Assembly: GCF_910589235.1 (NCBI RefSeq) | Contig: NC_060957.1 | Coordinates: 62,001 to 126,000 of the forward strand | Reading direction: 5' to 3' | Source of the DNA: Vespa crabro | Taxonomy: Eukaryota; Arthropoda; Insecta; Hymenoptera; Vespidae | Length of the DNA: 64,000 bases | Notes under the pieces: model-generated | Seen by the model: only the letters and a program-made list of their open reading frames with translations | The model's database searches: none | What the model was told of the DNA's origin: nothing | In this document: positions 42,602-55,347 of the stretch, in pieces | Layout: each line of letters opens with the position of its first letter | Numbering within the stretch: the stretch's first letter is position 1 | Program-made: the position numbers and the translations under genes

Positions 42602-42777
42602 TGCTCTACATAAAAGTATTAACATACTAATGGCCTAAACTTATACGTTAGAAAGTTATCGTAACTAAATTTTTCTGAATTATTTACGTCTGCCGCCAAG
42701 TATTAATGTACGGATAATAACTTTCTAACGTATAGGTTTAGGGCATAACAACTATGTTAATACTTTTATGTAGGACA
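42602..42777. mobile_element. Foldback MITE with TA flanks (Tc1/mariner-type)
   Basis: A 176 bp inverted repeat. Left arm 42606-42626 pairs perfectly (21 of 21) with 42753-42773, and 42642-42659 pairs perfectly (18 of 18) with 42717-42734; the rest of the arms pair with small mismatches. A non-paired centre of about 50 bases separates them. Both ends start TG when read inward, and each is bordered by TA (42600-42601 and 42778-42779), as expected for a TA target-site duplication. It has no coding capacity. Confidence 0.8.
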
Positions 42778-44781
42778 TAAGAAAGTTCATCAATTGGTAC
42801 AGTGAAAAGTATAGATTTCCTTTCAAGAAAAAAAAGCGCGGTTGTACTTTTCTGTTGCACAAAAGTTTATAAAATTATTTGCGCATTTTAATTTAACACG
42901 ATTTGCAAGACTTTTCTCTATTTTCAGCCTGTTCCATCTCCGAGATGGAACAGCTCGTGCGTGTGTACACAGACACATAAACGCGCGCGCGTTGTGTTCC
43001 TTTAGTGAACCTTTTAGTTCACTTTTTGTAGAGCCATATTACATTCTTTTCAAGTAACAGACTACTATATTATTCTAGCAGAATTATTATGATAGAAAGT
43101 CTCTACGAATAAACGAGAGACTTCTTGGTACTGTCATGAACATTATCACTGAACGCAATGCGGCAGTACTTTGATACTACTCCCAATGTCCCTGCGTATG
43201 TAGATGCGTATGTATCCGTTAGATACGAACATGTGTCTCGTTCGTATTAACGATCTTACGTAATCGCATTATATTCATCAAACCATTTCGACGTGCGCCC
43301 GTATACTGTGCACGTTTCTTAATCCCATTAAACGGACACCCCGTAGAACGTAAATTAAATGCGTATGTCGTTTCTCTCTTTGGTATCGTCCTCCGAATCC
43401 ACAACGGATTTTACGTCAAAATATTAGATAGGAGGAAGAGAACTTGAAGAAAGTAGAAATAAAAAATAAGTGACAAAGGAACGAATGATGAAGCAACAGC
43501 GAAAGAAAAAAAGAAAAAAAAAAAAAATAAAAACATGAAGAGAAAAAAGGAAATCCGTCCGTCCCTATCCATTATTTCAAACTTCCGACGGAAAGGGTAC
43601 ATCTCTCTCGTTTTTGAGTTCTTCCGAGAAACAAGCTAGATTTTTATGATGTTCATTCAAAAAAAGTGGTATACAACAGTTGTAAGAGGAAAGCCGTCGA
43701 CGTGTTTTCTCCACCAACAGCGTGGAAGATGGGTTAAAGTATCTAGGGAAATGAACACGAGAGCTATGTAAGTACGTGGCAACGTGCATCTGTAAATGTT
43801 TTTTGTGTTTGTACGTACGTTCATAAGTTAATCCACCGAAACAAGAGAGATCGCAGAAGAGCGTTTCAAAAATTTCACGCTTTTCCCTGAAAATGAAAGT
43901 TTAATAGAATGGAGAGTGTGAATCCATCGTCGGTACAATTTCAACGTTTTTATCAATTCTTACGCTTTATTTCGACTCTTCATCGAAGAAGTGCACCCGT
44001 AAATCGTAAATTATTCATTCATAGTCTTGTACGATCAAGCTGATCAAGTGTTAAAACTTGAAATTTTATGAGAGATCTTTTTTTAATGACTTTTATAAAA
44101 GTGACTAAAAGAAAGAAAGAAAAAAGGACCATTATGAGTATCCAATATTGGGAACGTTGAGGAAGAAAAATATAACGGGAGAAGAAAAAATAATTCAAAC
44201 GGAAAAGAAAAGGGGGAATTAATTAAAAAGCAGTAGGAAAAGTGCTTTCATGCTGTTCGAGAGCTTTTAAAAGGTTATTTGTTCAGTAATATGCCAAGTC
44301 ATCGACGGCATTTCTCTTTGCGAGAAAACGAAAAGAAATGTACTCGGAATTGTAGTATACGGAATACATCGTTAATAGAACTTAATTGATCGTAGCTCGA
44401 TTCTATACGATACTTTATGAGTTTTACATTACATTAAGAGGCGTTCTAGAGGCGTTTGAATCGCGAGTAAACATCGTTTACCACGATATTGATTTTTCAC
44501 ATATTTCTTCATTATCTTTTCACGAAATGTCCCTTACCTATACCTCGACTGTATCCTATTGATAGATCCTATTCATAGATCTATCGATAAAATATTAAGA
44601 ATGTATGTACATAGGTGTATCGTGGGATTTGTTGTAATAAATATGAAAATCACAGTGCTTCTCTCTACAATTACATTCGACGAATCTTCTAGAAATTCCA
44701 ATTACTGGCACCAAGCAAATACCCTATGCAAATACAGGGTATATTGTGTTAGGTCCTTTGCATCGGTGCATACGCAACGTT

Positions 44782-44809
44782 TCTCTCTCTCTCTCTCTCT
44801 CTCTCTCTA
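44782..44809. repeat. (TC)n microsatellite
   Basis: Pure TC run. Confidence 0.9.
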
Positions 44810-46234
44810 GGGTCTAAGCCATGTGCACATATAAGTTTCTGCATATCTCTATGACCACATATCAATTGTTCCTCGAGTAAAATTGTTCCATTCGTCGGCA
44901 ATTTTATTTAAGAAAATAACCTGTTTACATATCCATTGAGTCATTCGTAAGAAAAGTAAAAAAGAACGTTGAAATTTTGCATATTCCTCGTTTAAGCGTT
45001 CGGAAGCGTTCGAGGAGCGTTTGAGAGAGGAACAAAATGCGAGATATCCCTTTGATTTATTTTCGTCTTTTCTTCTTCTTTTCTTTTTTCTTCATTCTTT
45101 CCATCATCTTCCGCTTATTCTTTTCTTCGAAAGCTTTCATCGAAAGTCCATTAGAGACGACCAGATGCTAAATTTTCAATGCAAGATCAAAGACGTCGGC
45201 AGACGCGAGCCAATGACGATTGGAGTTGGAATAATTTGTCAGCGAGTCGCGAGATCAAAGGGTCGGTGCTCGAGTTTAAACTGTGCACTCTATGTAGTAA
45301 TTCGTTCGAGACGATCTCCTCCGTGGTTTCGTCGTTATTGTTTCACGCCCAAGTTATTTTCAGTGTTGTTGCATGTTCTCAAAAGGATACGCTTATTATA
45401 AATACTTTTCCAAGGTATATCAAGGTAACAAAACATTTAATTATAAACGAAATCTCATGTAAAATAATGGAAAAAGGATCATAAGAAGGACGTCTTATAA
45501 TAAATAAACACGTTATTTTATAAACTCGTCATAATGGATCTATTCACTTTATTAAACTCATTGTTCCCGTTATTTTAGAACATCCTCTACAGAGAACGTG
45601 AGAAAGTACATTCGAAAAGCAAAATATAATAATAACAACGTGAGTTTATTTAAGAAAAATAATGATTTCGCTCGGGATGAATACTAAAGAAGAATAGTAG
45701 AAGGGAAAGAGAAAAAAGGAGAAAAGGAAAGGATATTAAAGATGAAGTAGATCCGTACTAGAAATTGAAAGGTTACGGCGTTCTCACCTTTTGTAAACTT
45801 CCAGAGATACCTTAAGTGGGTCACTCGTAAGCTTTTGTAAACTTTCGGTTCGTTTATTAGTTCGAAAACTGGTCTGGATTTAGACCATAAATTCGAATTT
45901 ATTCGTTCGCATATGTGGATACTTTTCACATGAGCACGCGCACACACAATCGCAATATTCTTTAAACAATCCATATTAGATTACACCGCAAAGACAAAAA
46001 CCGTTTCTAGTAGCTAGTAGAATTCATGAGAAATAACAAATTTATTTGTAATTCGTATAAAAGTAGAAAATAATCGTTTGAAGATCATTCAGATGTAGAG
46101 TATTTGTATGTAAAGAATTTTGTATTAATAAAGATATGTCACTTTATAAAACGTCGTCTTTACGACGTCTGCCTTATATTCATATCATCGACGTTCGAAT
46201 ACTGAGACATTGATTAAAACGGGCACCCTATACG

Positions 46235-46240
<6 letters not shown>

Positions 46241-46299
<59 letters not shown>
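46241..46299. repeat. (TA)n microsatellite, long
   Basis: Pure TA run of nearly 30 units; likely to form cruciforms and to be length-variable. Confidence 0.95.
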
Positions 46300-46302
<3 letters not shown>

Positions 46303-46634
46303 GACCGTTATGAAAGAGAATTCATCCGCGTTTCCTTCAGCTCGACCGAAAATCGCGGAAACGCCAAGTTCTATATCACGGACAGGATGCAAGTAATACT
46401 TCTTTCAGAGGGTTATGGGTGTGGTCGGTGTATAACACCGACAGCGTGACGAAGAAAAACGGAAAAGGGAAACAGATAGAAGGGAAAAAAGAGGTAAAAA
46501 AGAATGAGAAGAAAAGAGTAAAAAGAAAAGAAGGGAATGAGGAAAGATGGTGGGTTTCTCGGGTAAAATTCAACGAGAAGAAAACGTAAGTGACTGTCCA
46601 ACCGAGACTTTTACCTAACGTTGTCTTCGTTCCT

Positions 46635-46665
<31 letters not shown>
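46635..46665. repeat. (TTTC)n microsatellite
   Basis: Tetranucleotide run. Confidence 0.9.
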
Positions 46666-49600
46666 CTCTTGTTTTTCGTCAACGAGCTGAAGTTAAAAGA
46701 AACGAAAAAAGAAAAGAAAATAGAAAAGGAATAGGAAAAAAAGGACGAAACTCCAGTCCAGCGCAACATTCATTTCCAACGAAACGAATCAGCAATCGTA
46801 TCTATCCTGACAACTCCATTCATTTTTAACGATACGTAGACGATAAAAGGGATATAATGGTATATGATGATATGCTGGCATAATAGATCATGCTGGATCT
46901 ATCCTGCGAGGTTAGCATGAAAACAATAAAAGAAGAGGAAATAATGACGAAAAGGGAAAGAAAAGAAGAGGATTAATTTATGGGAACGAACGAAGCGTAA
47001 ATACGATGGTCAATGACTTTCAGAGATATTACGATGACTAAAATCCGTCATATAATAAATATCTCCAGAGGAATGTTCTTTTTTAAAGTTTGTATCTCCA
47101 TGATACCTTTCGACGATCAATCGTTGATCGCAGTTAATCGATAAATAAAACAATTCTTATCGTCATAAAACAAAAAGTACAAAGAGTACACAAATAATCT
47201 ATCTTATTATATGCAGTATTTATCAAAGAATAATAAATTCCTGCCGAATAAAAAATGTTCATGCAGCATTGCAACGCATTTGAAGAATTCAGATCAAAGA
47301 TAGACTTCATTAAGAGTTTGCTCTTAATGAAACGAAAGGCGCGCTTCTTCTAATATGCAAACTGCTAGCCTTAGTGCATTATCTGTAATGTATTCAAGCT
47401 TCTTGTTTCGTCAAGCGTGATCAAGTCCGGATCTACTAATCCAGTTTGATACGTCGTCTTAGAGAAGGAATAGGCATTAAAATGAATATTCAAGGGAGAT
47501 GAAAGAAATCGAGATGAGGAAAAGGAGAAGATACATTTGTTTAATTAACGAATTAATATCTTTTCTTTTTATTGTCGGCAAAAAATCTATCGACGTGCTC
47601 TCTCTCATTCAAAAACTATAATTATAATGAAGCTTAACATCACGTAAATATCAAGCGTAGCTCGATATCGAGGACTGCGAACGAAAGATATTTTTTTTTC
47701 TTCTCTTTCTTCTTCTCTTTTCAATTTGCATTTTTTACAATTCTTTCTTTTCATCAATCTACGTAGGAAAACTTAATCTTCCTAGACCATAAAGAAATTC
47801 TCCTTTGTATCGCATTTTTCTAGAATGCTATATAAATTGCCAACATCGAAGTTAATACTTCTCATGAAAGGAAAGAGAAAAAGAGAAAAAAGAAGGGAAA
47901 AAGACAAATGGAGGTGATGGTTCTAATTGCCACTGGAGAGTATCTTGAGCGAAACGTATCGTGTAAACTTTACTGGTGTTAGGTATTTTCTACTACTGAC
48001 AAACATAACCGGTACCTTTAACCTTATTCCATTCGCCTTTGATGGTTAACGCTAATCGATCATTTGTAGAATTGAACCATATGATCAACGACAACAATGT
48101 AAAAATTATTAAATATATGCGTCTTCATCCTACGATTTTACTTGTCTCAATAATGCTTCGTGGCTATAATTGCGATAGCTACGAAGCTACAAGAAATTAA
48201 TAATCAAAGAAATTATCTAATAAATGTTATCTAATTGCACGTTTGTTCTTCCAAATACTCTACTCTACTTGGTATTCTTATTTGCAAATTAAGTCCCAAT
48301 CCGATGACAGTTGTTGTCTATCTAAAGAAAACTTGGAGGAAAAAGAAAAATGGCATATAAGTTAAAAATATTATTAGTCTTGGAAAGAAGATAGGGGTGC
48401 TAAGTGGGAGATGGGATGAAACGGAGGGTAATTTTTATACCCTCGAAAAAACCAACTGCAATTTTTTCTCTTTAGCAAACATTACAACGCAATATACTTG
48501 AAGTACGTTATGGTATAGCCCCGGATTTTAAAGTTTTAATGCAATAAAGTAAAAGTTCTGCAGGCTTGGAAGTAAAATCCTGTCTCCCATAAAAACTTGT
48601 ATAAGTAAGTACTTATGAAGGCAGGGCATCGTTTCATTCTCTCCTTATATACCATTAAACGATAAATAATCAAGAATTTGTATCAATTATAATGCTTCAT
48701 CGATATCTCGATTACTTTTTCAACATACTGCATTATCTCTACAAATCATGTACATTGAATATCGAGTTGAAATGCTGAATTCAAATACCGAGTATATTTT
48801 TCAATGAATCTTAAATTAATATTAATAAAGGAAAATATGAATCTAACGTAATGCTCTCGAATAACTCAATACGTTTAAAATATGACGTTCGCGAAATAGG
48901 TTGGGCATAAACCTACCGAATTACCGTGGCACTCTGCCGTGTCGTACGTAAGATAATTATTTTCAGTGTGTACTTCGTTTCACCCAACCCTCAGACGTCA
49001 CGTAAGGCGTACCGTATCGATCCAAGATGACGATTTCTAGGTCGTGATATTATCCCGAGTAATCATTAAATAAAACTAGGATCCATATTATACGTTCTTG
49101 TATGTCTTTCTTTCGAATAAGGGGGAGGGACTTTCATCAAAAATCGTTTTTCTCATACGACGACGAATCTCGACGACGATTAAAGCATTTCATTATTTAC
49201 GATCAAAATCAATATGACGGCTTCACTTTGATACTCGAAGTTATAAACGAGCATCAAACATTATATGACGCTCGTATAAATAGCATATCTATCATATTGG
49301 TCTGCGTCAACGTCATGTATAAGTCCAGAGCACTTAATTAAAAATCTATAGATATAATAACGTCATTGATTAACGGAACTTCTTTAGATCTTCTAAGATC
49401 TGAAAGATGGCTTTGCCTACGATAATTCATTACATTTACGTAGCTTACGTTGCAAGCTCGTAGATACGTACGCCAAACGTAGAAAATACGATATGTATTA
49501 CGACAGAAAAATATTAGAAAAATGTTTCATCCATCATTCGGGAAGCTTAGAATATCGTTTCTTGCAGCAAAATAATTGCGCGTTCGAAGAATTATACGTA

Positions 49601-51621
49601 AATGACGATAACGAAAAATATAAATAATAAATGTTAGATAGATATCGGAGAATAACAATTTATCATGCTAATTCTTCATTTCGATATATAAGAAATTTTT
49701 AATTAAAATTCTAACGAATTATGTCATAGCTTTCGTTTCCTTTTATAATATCCTATTTATACAAAGAAGAAAATGATCTTGATTATTGAATCGGAAAGTG
49801 GTCTATTATGCGCGTAGGAGTCAGTCGAGACACCTCGGAGTATCAAGCGCTCACGTATGAAATATTAAATATTTCAAGTGCTGCAGGCAGTGTAGAAACA
49901 CAAGTGGTGGTGCGCTTTTAGCATAAGGCGTGGTTGCGACTATACAAGAAAACCATACATTCTATGGCTGTTATCTCGTATCTTGCTTGGCTTTTTCCAC
50001 GACCGAGTTTTAACAGTCCTCGTAAAATATAAATTTATTAGAAAAGACCGGTGAATACTTAGTTCTAAACTTGTAACATGACGTGTCCGCGAAACCATCA
50101 TGAAGTTTCTAATAACATCGAATGAAAAAGTTCGCGAATAATTGTATAAAACGTAAGAGCGTTCAGTAAATAATACGGAAAAATAACAAAAAGAAATTAA
50201 CCATGATTTAAGCCTTCTGTAACGCCGATAATGAATACTTTCCATTGCGTTACTCGTAATAAGTAGCAAATTCGAGGAATATTGAAATTTTCAATAACAA
50301 GTATAAGATGACAACAAAATTTTTTAAAACTAATCGCTTCAGTTTTCCGGGATATTAACGACTTGAAAAAGGATAAATTTTAGAACGTGGATATACAAAT
50401 ACATTGACGCTTTTCTTTTTTTCCTTTGGGAAAAAGTGAAGTACGAAGGACGAAAGTCTTAAATGCATTCTTTCAGCCGTTAGGTATATTATTTGAAACA
50501 GAGGCATCCAAAGGCGTCGAAGGGTGTCGTCATGACGACGGCTTCGAACCATATACGCCCAAGTAGCGTCCTGTTTGCCAAAGGTTCCTTAAGCTTTTCA
50601 TTTCGTGCTCCTCAGAGTATCCTACAAGAAAATGCTGATGTCGTGTTCAACGAGTCGGTCATTCGATAACATATCATAAAAAACAAGCATCTATTCCTAC
50701 CCTTTTCAACTTATCTCTCGTCCCCACATTATCATTAGTTTAACGAAAATCGAATTATCTTACGTAATGAGAAATCTATTATTTATAGTTTAACAAGCTC
50801 CGTCTATTCTCACGTGCTTTAAAAATGATGCAATAATGCTCTAATGCTCCGGATTAATTGCAATAAGAAAAAGGAAAGTACGAAATGTTTAATTAACTTC
50901 GTTAGAAAGCAAGAGGATTGCGTCGTTGAATATTTTATGAACGTATTTGATCGAGTTCGAACTTTGAAAAAAAAAAAAAAGGAATCCATACGCCTTTTAA
51001 ATTTTAAAGAAGGGTACTATTCGTGACCTTTTTTCTCGTCCTTTAATAAAAGGGAAAAGGAGAAAAGGCATAGAGACGGTGCCACGCATTGCGTGACACC
51101 TTCCTCAATATACCCTACCTCTTCTATTCGTTAACTTTTATTTTTCCCTGCAATTTATTGTGAACGATGCCATGATAAATCGCCCTTCTCGAGATATATG
51201 ATAATTCGTGAAAAGATTTACACGAAGCACGTACCTTTCTTGTTTACTCCTCCTCTTCCTCCTCCCTTTCCTCATTCGTTCGTTCGTAGATGAAAAAATG
51301 TCATATAATTATTGGCTCTTTATTAAACGAATAACGAAAGTGAGCGAATAATATAAGTAAAATTTATCGCTTATTATTCTAACCAAGCTAACCATTTCTC
51401 TAAGGAAATTTTTCATCCTAGTTTCACTTCTCGAAAAACTTTGATTCGTATGACCCACAGAAACCGGGCAAATGGAAATATTGTATTATAGTGGGATCGT
51501 AAATAGAGAGATATGATAAAAGTCCAAAAGTTTGTATTAACAAATCTACATAGAAAAATATTTTTTGAAAATACACCTGGATATACCGACGATATGATTG
51601 TTACGGTCGTAGATCAGCGAA

Positions 51622-51623
<2 letters not shown>

Positions 51624-51664
<41 letters not shown>
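51624..51664. repeat. (TC)n microsatellite
   Basis: Pure TC run. Confidence 0.95.
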
Positions 51665-51668
<4 letters not shown>

Positions 51669-52704
51669 TCCTGTTACTTTTTAACCTATGCATGTACGAT
51701 ATACCGATAGCATTGAAAATTGAATGAAACTAGAACAAGGTTCGAATATACGGACGTTAAAATAGAAATTCTTCTGTTAAATAAAGTCACAGTTGTGTCA
51801 CGACAGAATGTCATGTGTTGGACGATATAATAAACAATTAAGGAAAAAAATGAAACATGAAAATTATAAAGCTGTGCTCTATTAAATTCTGATTGCTCGC
51901 ATACATTCATGCCGCACTCGACGAACTTTCGATCGATCCGAAGCTATGAAGCAATAATCTTCCATCCTTTCATCGACTTTTTATGTTAATTATTTCCTAA
52001 GAAAGAAAGTACTTATAGTTTTCTATGAAGAAACTATCTTTCCAAGCTGGTTTCAATGGGACTTTATTGTGTGTGCGCGTGCGCGTTATTAACAGAAAAA
52101 TTTTCCAACGTTGAAGAAGGAGAGGTGAATGAACCTAAGCATGCGCGTTATGTCAGCGACAGGTATCGTTATCCAAACTGACACGTAAAAAATTCGTATT
52201 GTTAGATCTTAACTTTAGTGAAGTTAATCGCGTCCCGATAAAGTTCATTAGACTATTATATTCTATGCCTATACGATAATTTTCACGTCGACGGAAAATA
52301 CGTGCTTGTTAGTCATCAAGGTACCTATGCAAATGCATTTTTACGCACTTATTAAATCTAATCTTTAAAGAATATCTCTCCACCTTTTTAATGTCAAAAT
52401 ATTGAACGATGATATCGAAACAAAATTAAATCATGGTAAATTAATTTACTTCAAAACAATCAGCATCTGATTATTATCTCTGTTTCGAAATTTGCCAGTA
52501 AGTATTTTCTTAGAAGAAAAGGAAAGGGATGATTAGCAAAATACAAAGGCAGGATTAGAAAAGAATTATCCTCATTCTTTTATCGAATTTCATTATTTTC
52601 CTTTAGCTTATAGTTACTCGATAATTCTAAGAAATGGCCATTGTTAAAAAAAATTGTTTTGCAGGTACATAGCTGTAGTATAGATTTTTACCATAGTATC
52701 TCTC

Positions 52705-52708
<4 letters not shown>

Positions 52709-52747
<39 letters not shown>
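52709..52747. repeat. (TA)n microsatellite
   Basis: Pure AT alternation. Confidence 0.95.
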
Positions 52748-52749
<2 letters not shown>

Positions 52750-52908
52750 AATTTAGAGAAGTTCTCGAGTATCTCTCTACAATTACAATCTTCGATTATA
52801 ATTCATTTAGTCTACAAATATGATAAAATAAGAAGAATAATAAAATTAATTGTAATTACCGACGATTGTGTTTACGGATGATGATGAAAAAAGTATACAT
52901 ATATATAC

Positions 52909-52913
52909 ATACA

Positions 52914-52949
<36 letters not shown>
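52909..52949. repeat. (CA)n microsatellite
   Basis: CA run with one CCC interruption near its start. Confidence 0.95.
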
Positions 52950-52950
<1 letters not shown>

Positions 52951-53390
52951 CACGTTCTTTGTCACTGGTATTTCGTATATGTAGTTTTACCTATAGAAAC
53001 TATACGTATAATAATTTAGCGCCTTATGACCTATGACGACATCGCACATCTTGATCAAGCATAAATAAGCATCGAAATCAATCTTGTTCCTTTTTTATAT
53101 AAATTGATATAAAAATTTTATACTGAAATGCACAACATCGAGACGTACCAGATGTTCGTGTCAAATATTATTACTTGCGATATACATTATATAGATAAGA
53201 AAACTGTAATAAAACACTTATACCGTTTACTTCTTTATAATATCATATAATAATTTATATTAATACTAGAAATATCATCTTTCATTGTCATAACAACGTT
53301 ATGCGAAAATAAAAGATAAAAGATTTTGACGTAAAATATAGGAAGCATTAAAAAGAGTTAGGTTCGTATTATATCAGCGTATCATCGTCG

Positions 53391-53396
53391 TTTATT
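53391..53396 (-). terminator. Candidate polyadenylation signal AATAAA for the SLC6 gene
   Basis: This is the first AATAAA I noticed on the minus strand past the SLC6 stop codon, about 390 bases downstream. It gives a 3' UTR of plausible length. No downstream element was assessed. Confidence 0.35.
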
Positions 53397-53786
53397 ACGT
53401 AAATACTAAGTAGAAATACTAAATGGAAATTCATATTTCATCGATCTTTGTCGTGGTCAGAAATACTGCTCGTTTCATATTTTCCTGTCAACACTTATCT
53501 ACGCTATTGAATACTAAATTAATCAAAGAAGAAATATCTGTCCTATAAATCGCACAGCCCTTCGTTCGTTTCTATATTAATAAGATATCAACAAGTGATA
53601 TATATTGAAACAATCGGAGAAAAATTAACCGGAATAGCGTCCGAAAAAAATTGATAAATAGATGTATCATATAAAAGAAAGATCTCAGCTACATTGCCAT
53701 TTCACCAAATTTCAAGATAAATTGCACTCTTAAACGCCAATCTCGATCTAAGAACGTTATAAGAACGATAGTTGTTACAGTCTCGA

Positions 53787-55305
53787 TCATGTTTGACTTA
53801 AAAAACTACTGTTCTTCGTTATCAAACCAGCACTGCTTTCTGACATCGGTATTACCGTAGATTTTTCTCCTTTAGGTAATTTCGGATGAGACATTATGTT
53901 GGGTTTCAGTCCCTTCGAAATGTTCTACAAGTAATAACGAATAACGAACATTGAGGAGAATGAAAATTTATAGAAAATATGATATTAAAGAATAATATCA
54001 CCTCTTTAATCGATCCCGGTGTTACAAAGACGTAATAAATCGCATAAAGGGGTATCCAAATCATCGATGAAATACTTAAGCAAAAACCAACGATTTCCGC
54101 CCATATTGGATACTCATAATCGTTCCCATATTTCAATGGTTTATATAGGACGCATTGAAATATGAAGATAAACTGAAAAAGAAAGAAAAAAAGGAAAGAA
54201 AATCCATTGATGTATTGTCAATGATAAAAAGGGAAGATTGTTGTTCCCTCAATTGTTATACTCACTGCCATAATCACGGGCGCAAAGAAGATCCAAGAGA
54301 TGTACCAAAATTTATTCAATCGTATTCCCATCATCTGGTGAACACAGTCACAAAACTTTTGTGCTCCGAAAAACCACGATATAGCTATCGTTTGGAAAAA
54401 GCATACCCATAAAATGGACATTCCACTTGCCGAATAGAAATCCATTAATTGAAATATATAAACGCCACCCTGAAAGGGAGATTTAACTAATAAATGTAAA
54501 AAGTATTTGTAGACGTTTTAAAAGATTACTAACATTTGTCACCATAGGAAGTCCTAAGCAAAACATCAGGATACAAATGACGATGGTGAATTTGCTTCGG
54601 TGAGGGCGAAGATCCGGCCAATTATCGATGATACCGGTGATGAACGAATCGACGATGCAAAATTCACTATCGATTCCAAGAATCTATAGTAAATAATTTA
54701 ACGATTATCATTAAACTTCGATACGTTTGATTAATTTTCATTTACTTATATACTCTTACACGGCATTATAACGACGAGCAAATGTGTTTTTACTCCGTTG
54801 ACAAATAATTTTAACGAGTTATTTTGAAAATTTTTTCGATCTTATGAAAAAATAAAAAGAAAGGGAAAAGAACTTTTTATTTATTCGGTTGCCTGTAAAA
54901 GAAAACCAATTATTCTGATAAAATAAACTTTAATTAATTTTCAATCAATCAAAAAAAGTGAAAACAAAATTGGAAAACTAAAAGGGTACTACTGGCAATG
55001 TTTTACCACAAGAAGGAAAAAGGAAAAAAAGATTACGTTACGTCCTATTCTCTACGACGATCAAACAAATAAGTCTTAAATAGAAAGGAGAAATGTGCTA
55101 TCTATCTTCAATAAATCTTCTTATTTATCGTACAATTATTTTTCTTACGTCTCGTCATTTGCTATTATCAAAGAAAAAATTATAATGTAAGTCGGCGAAG
55201 GTGACGAAGTATCGAGTTCGAAACGCAAACGCATTAAAAAATATGGAGTATATTATATATATATATATATTTTTTTAAGACAGTGTATCTTTTTTTCTTT
55301 TTGCT

Positions 55306-55347
<42 letters not shown>

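Larger units (their letters stand above)
42780..53390. other. Non-coding block downstream of the SLC6 gene
   Basis: AT-rich spacer containing TA, TC, TTTC and CA microsatellites. Overlapping open frames at 45.0-45.5 kb show no motif or splice context. Nothing coding is supported. Confidence 0.55.

Noticed and set aside
45021..45484. Two overlapping open frames with 126 and 101 codons
   Set aside because: Low-complexity start, no motif, no splice context, and two frames open at once.
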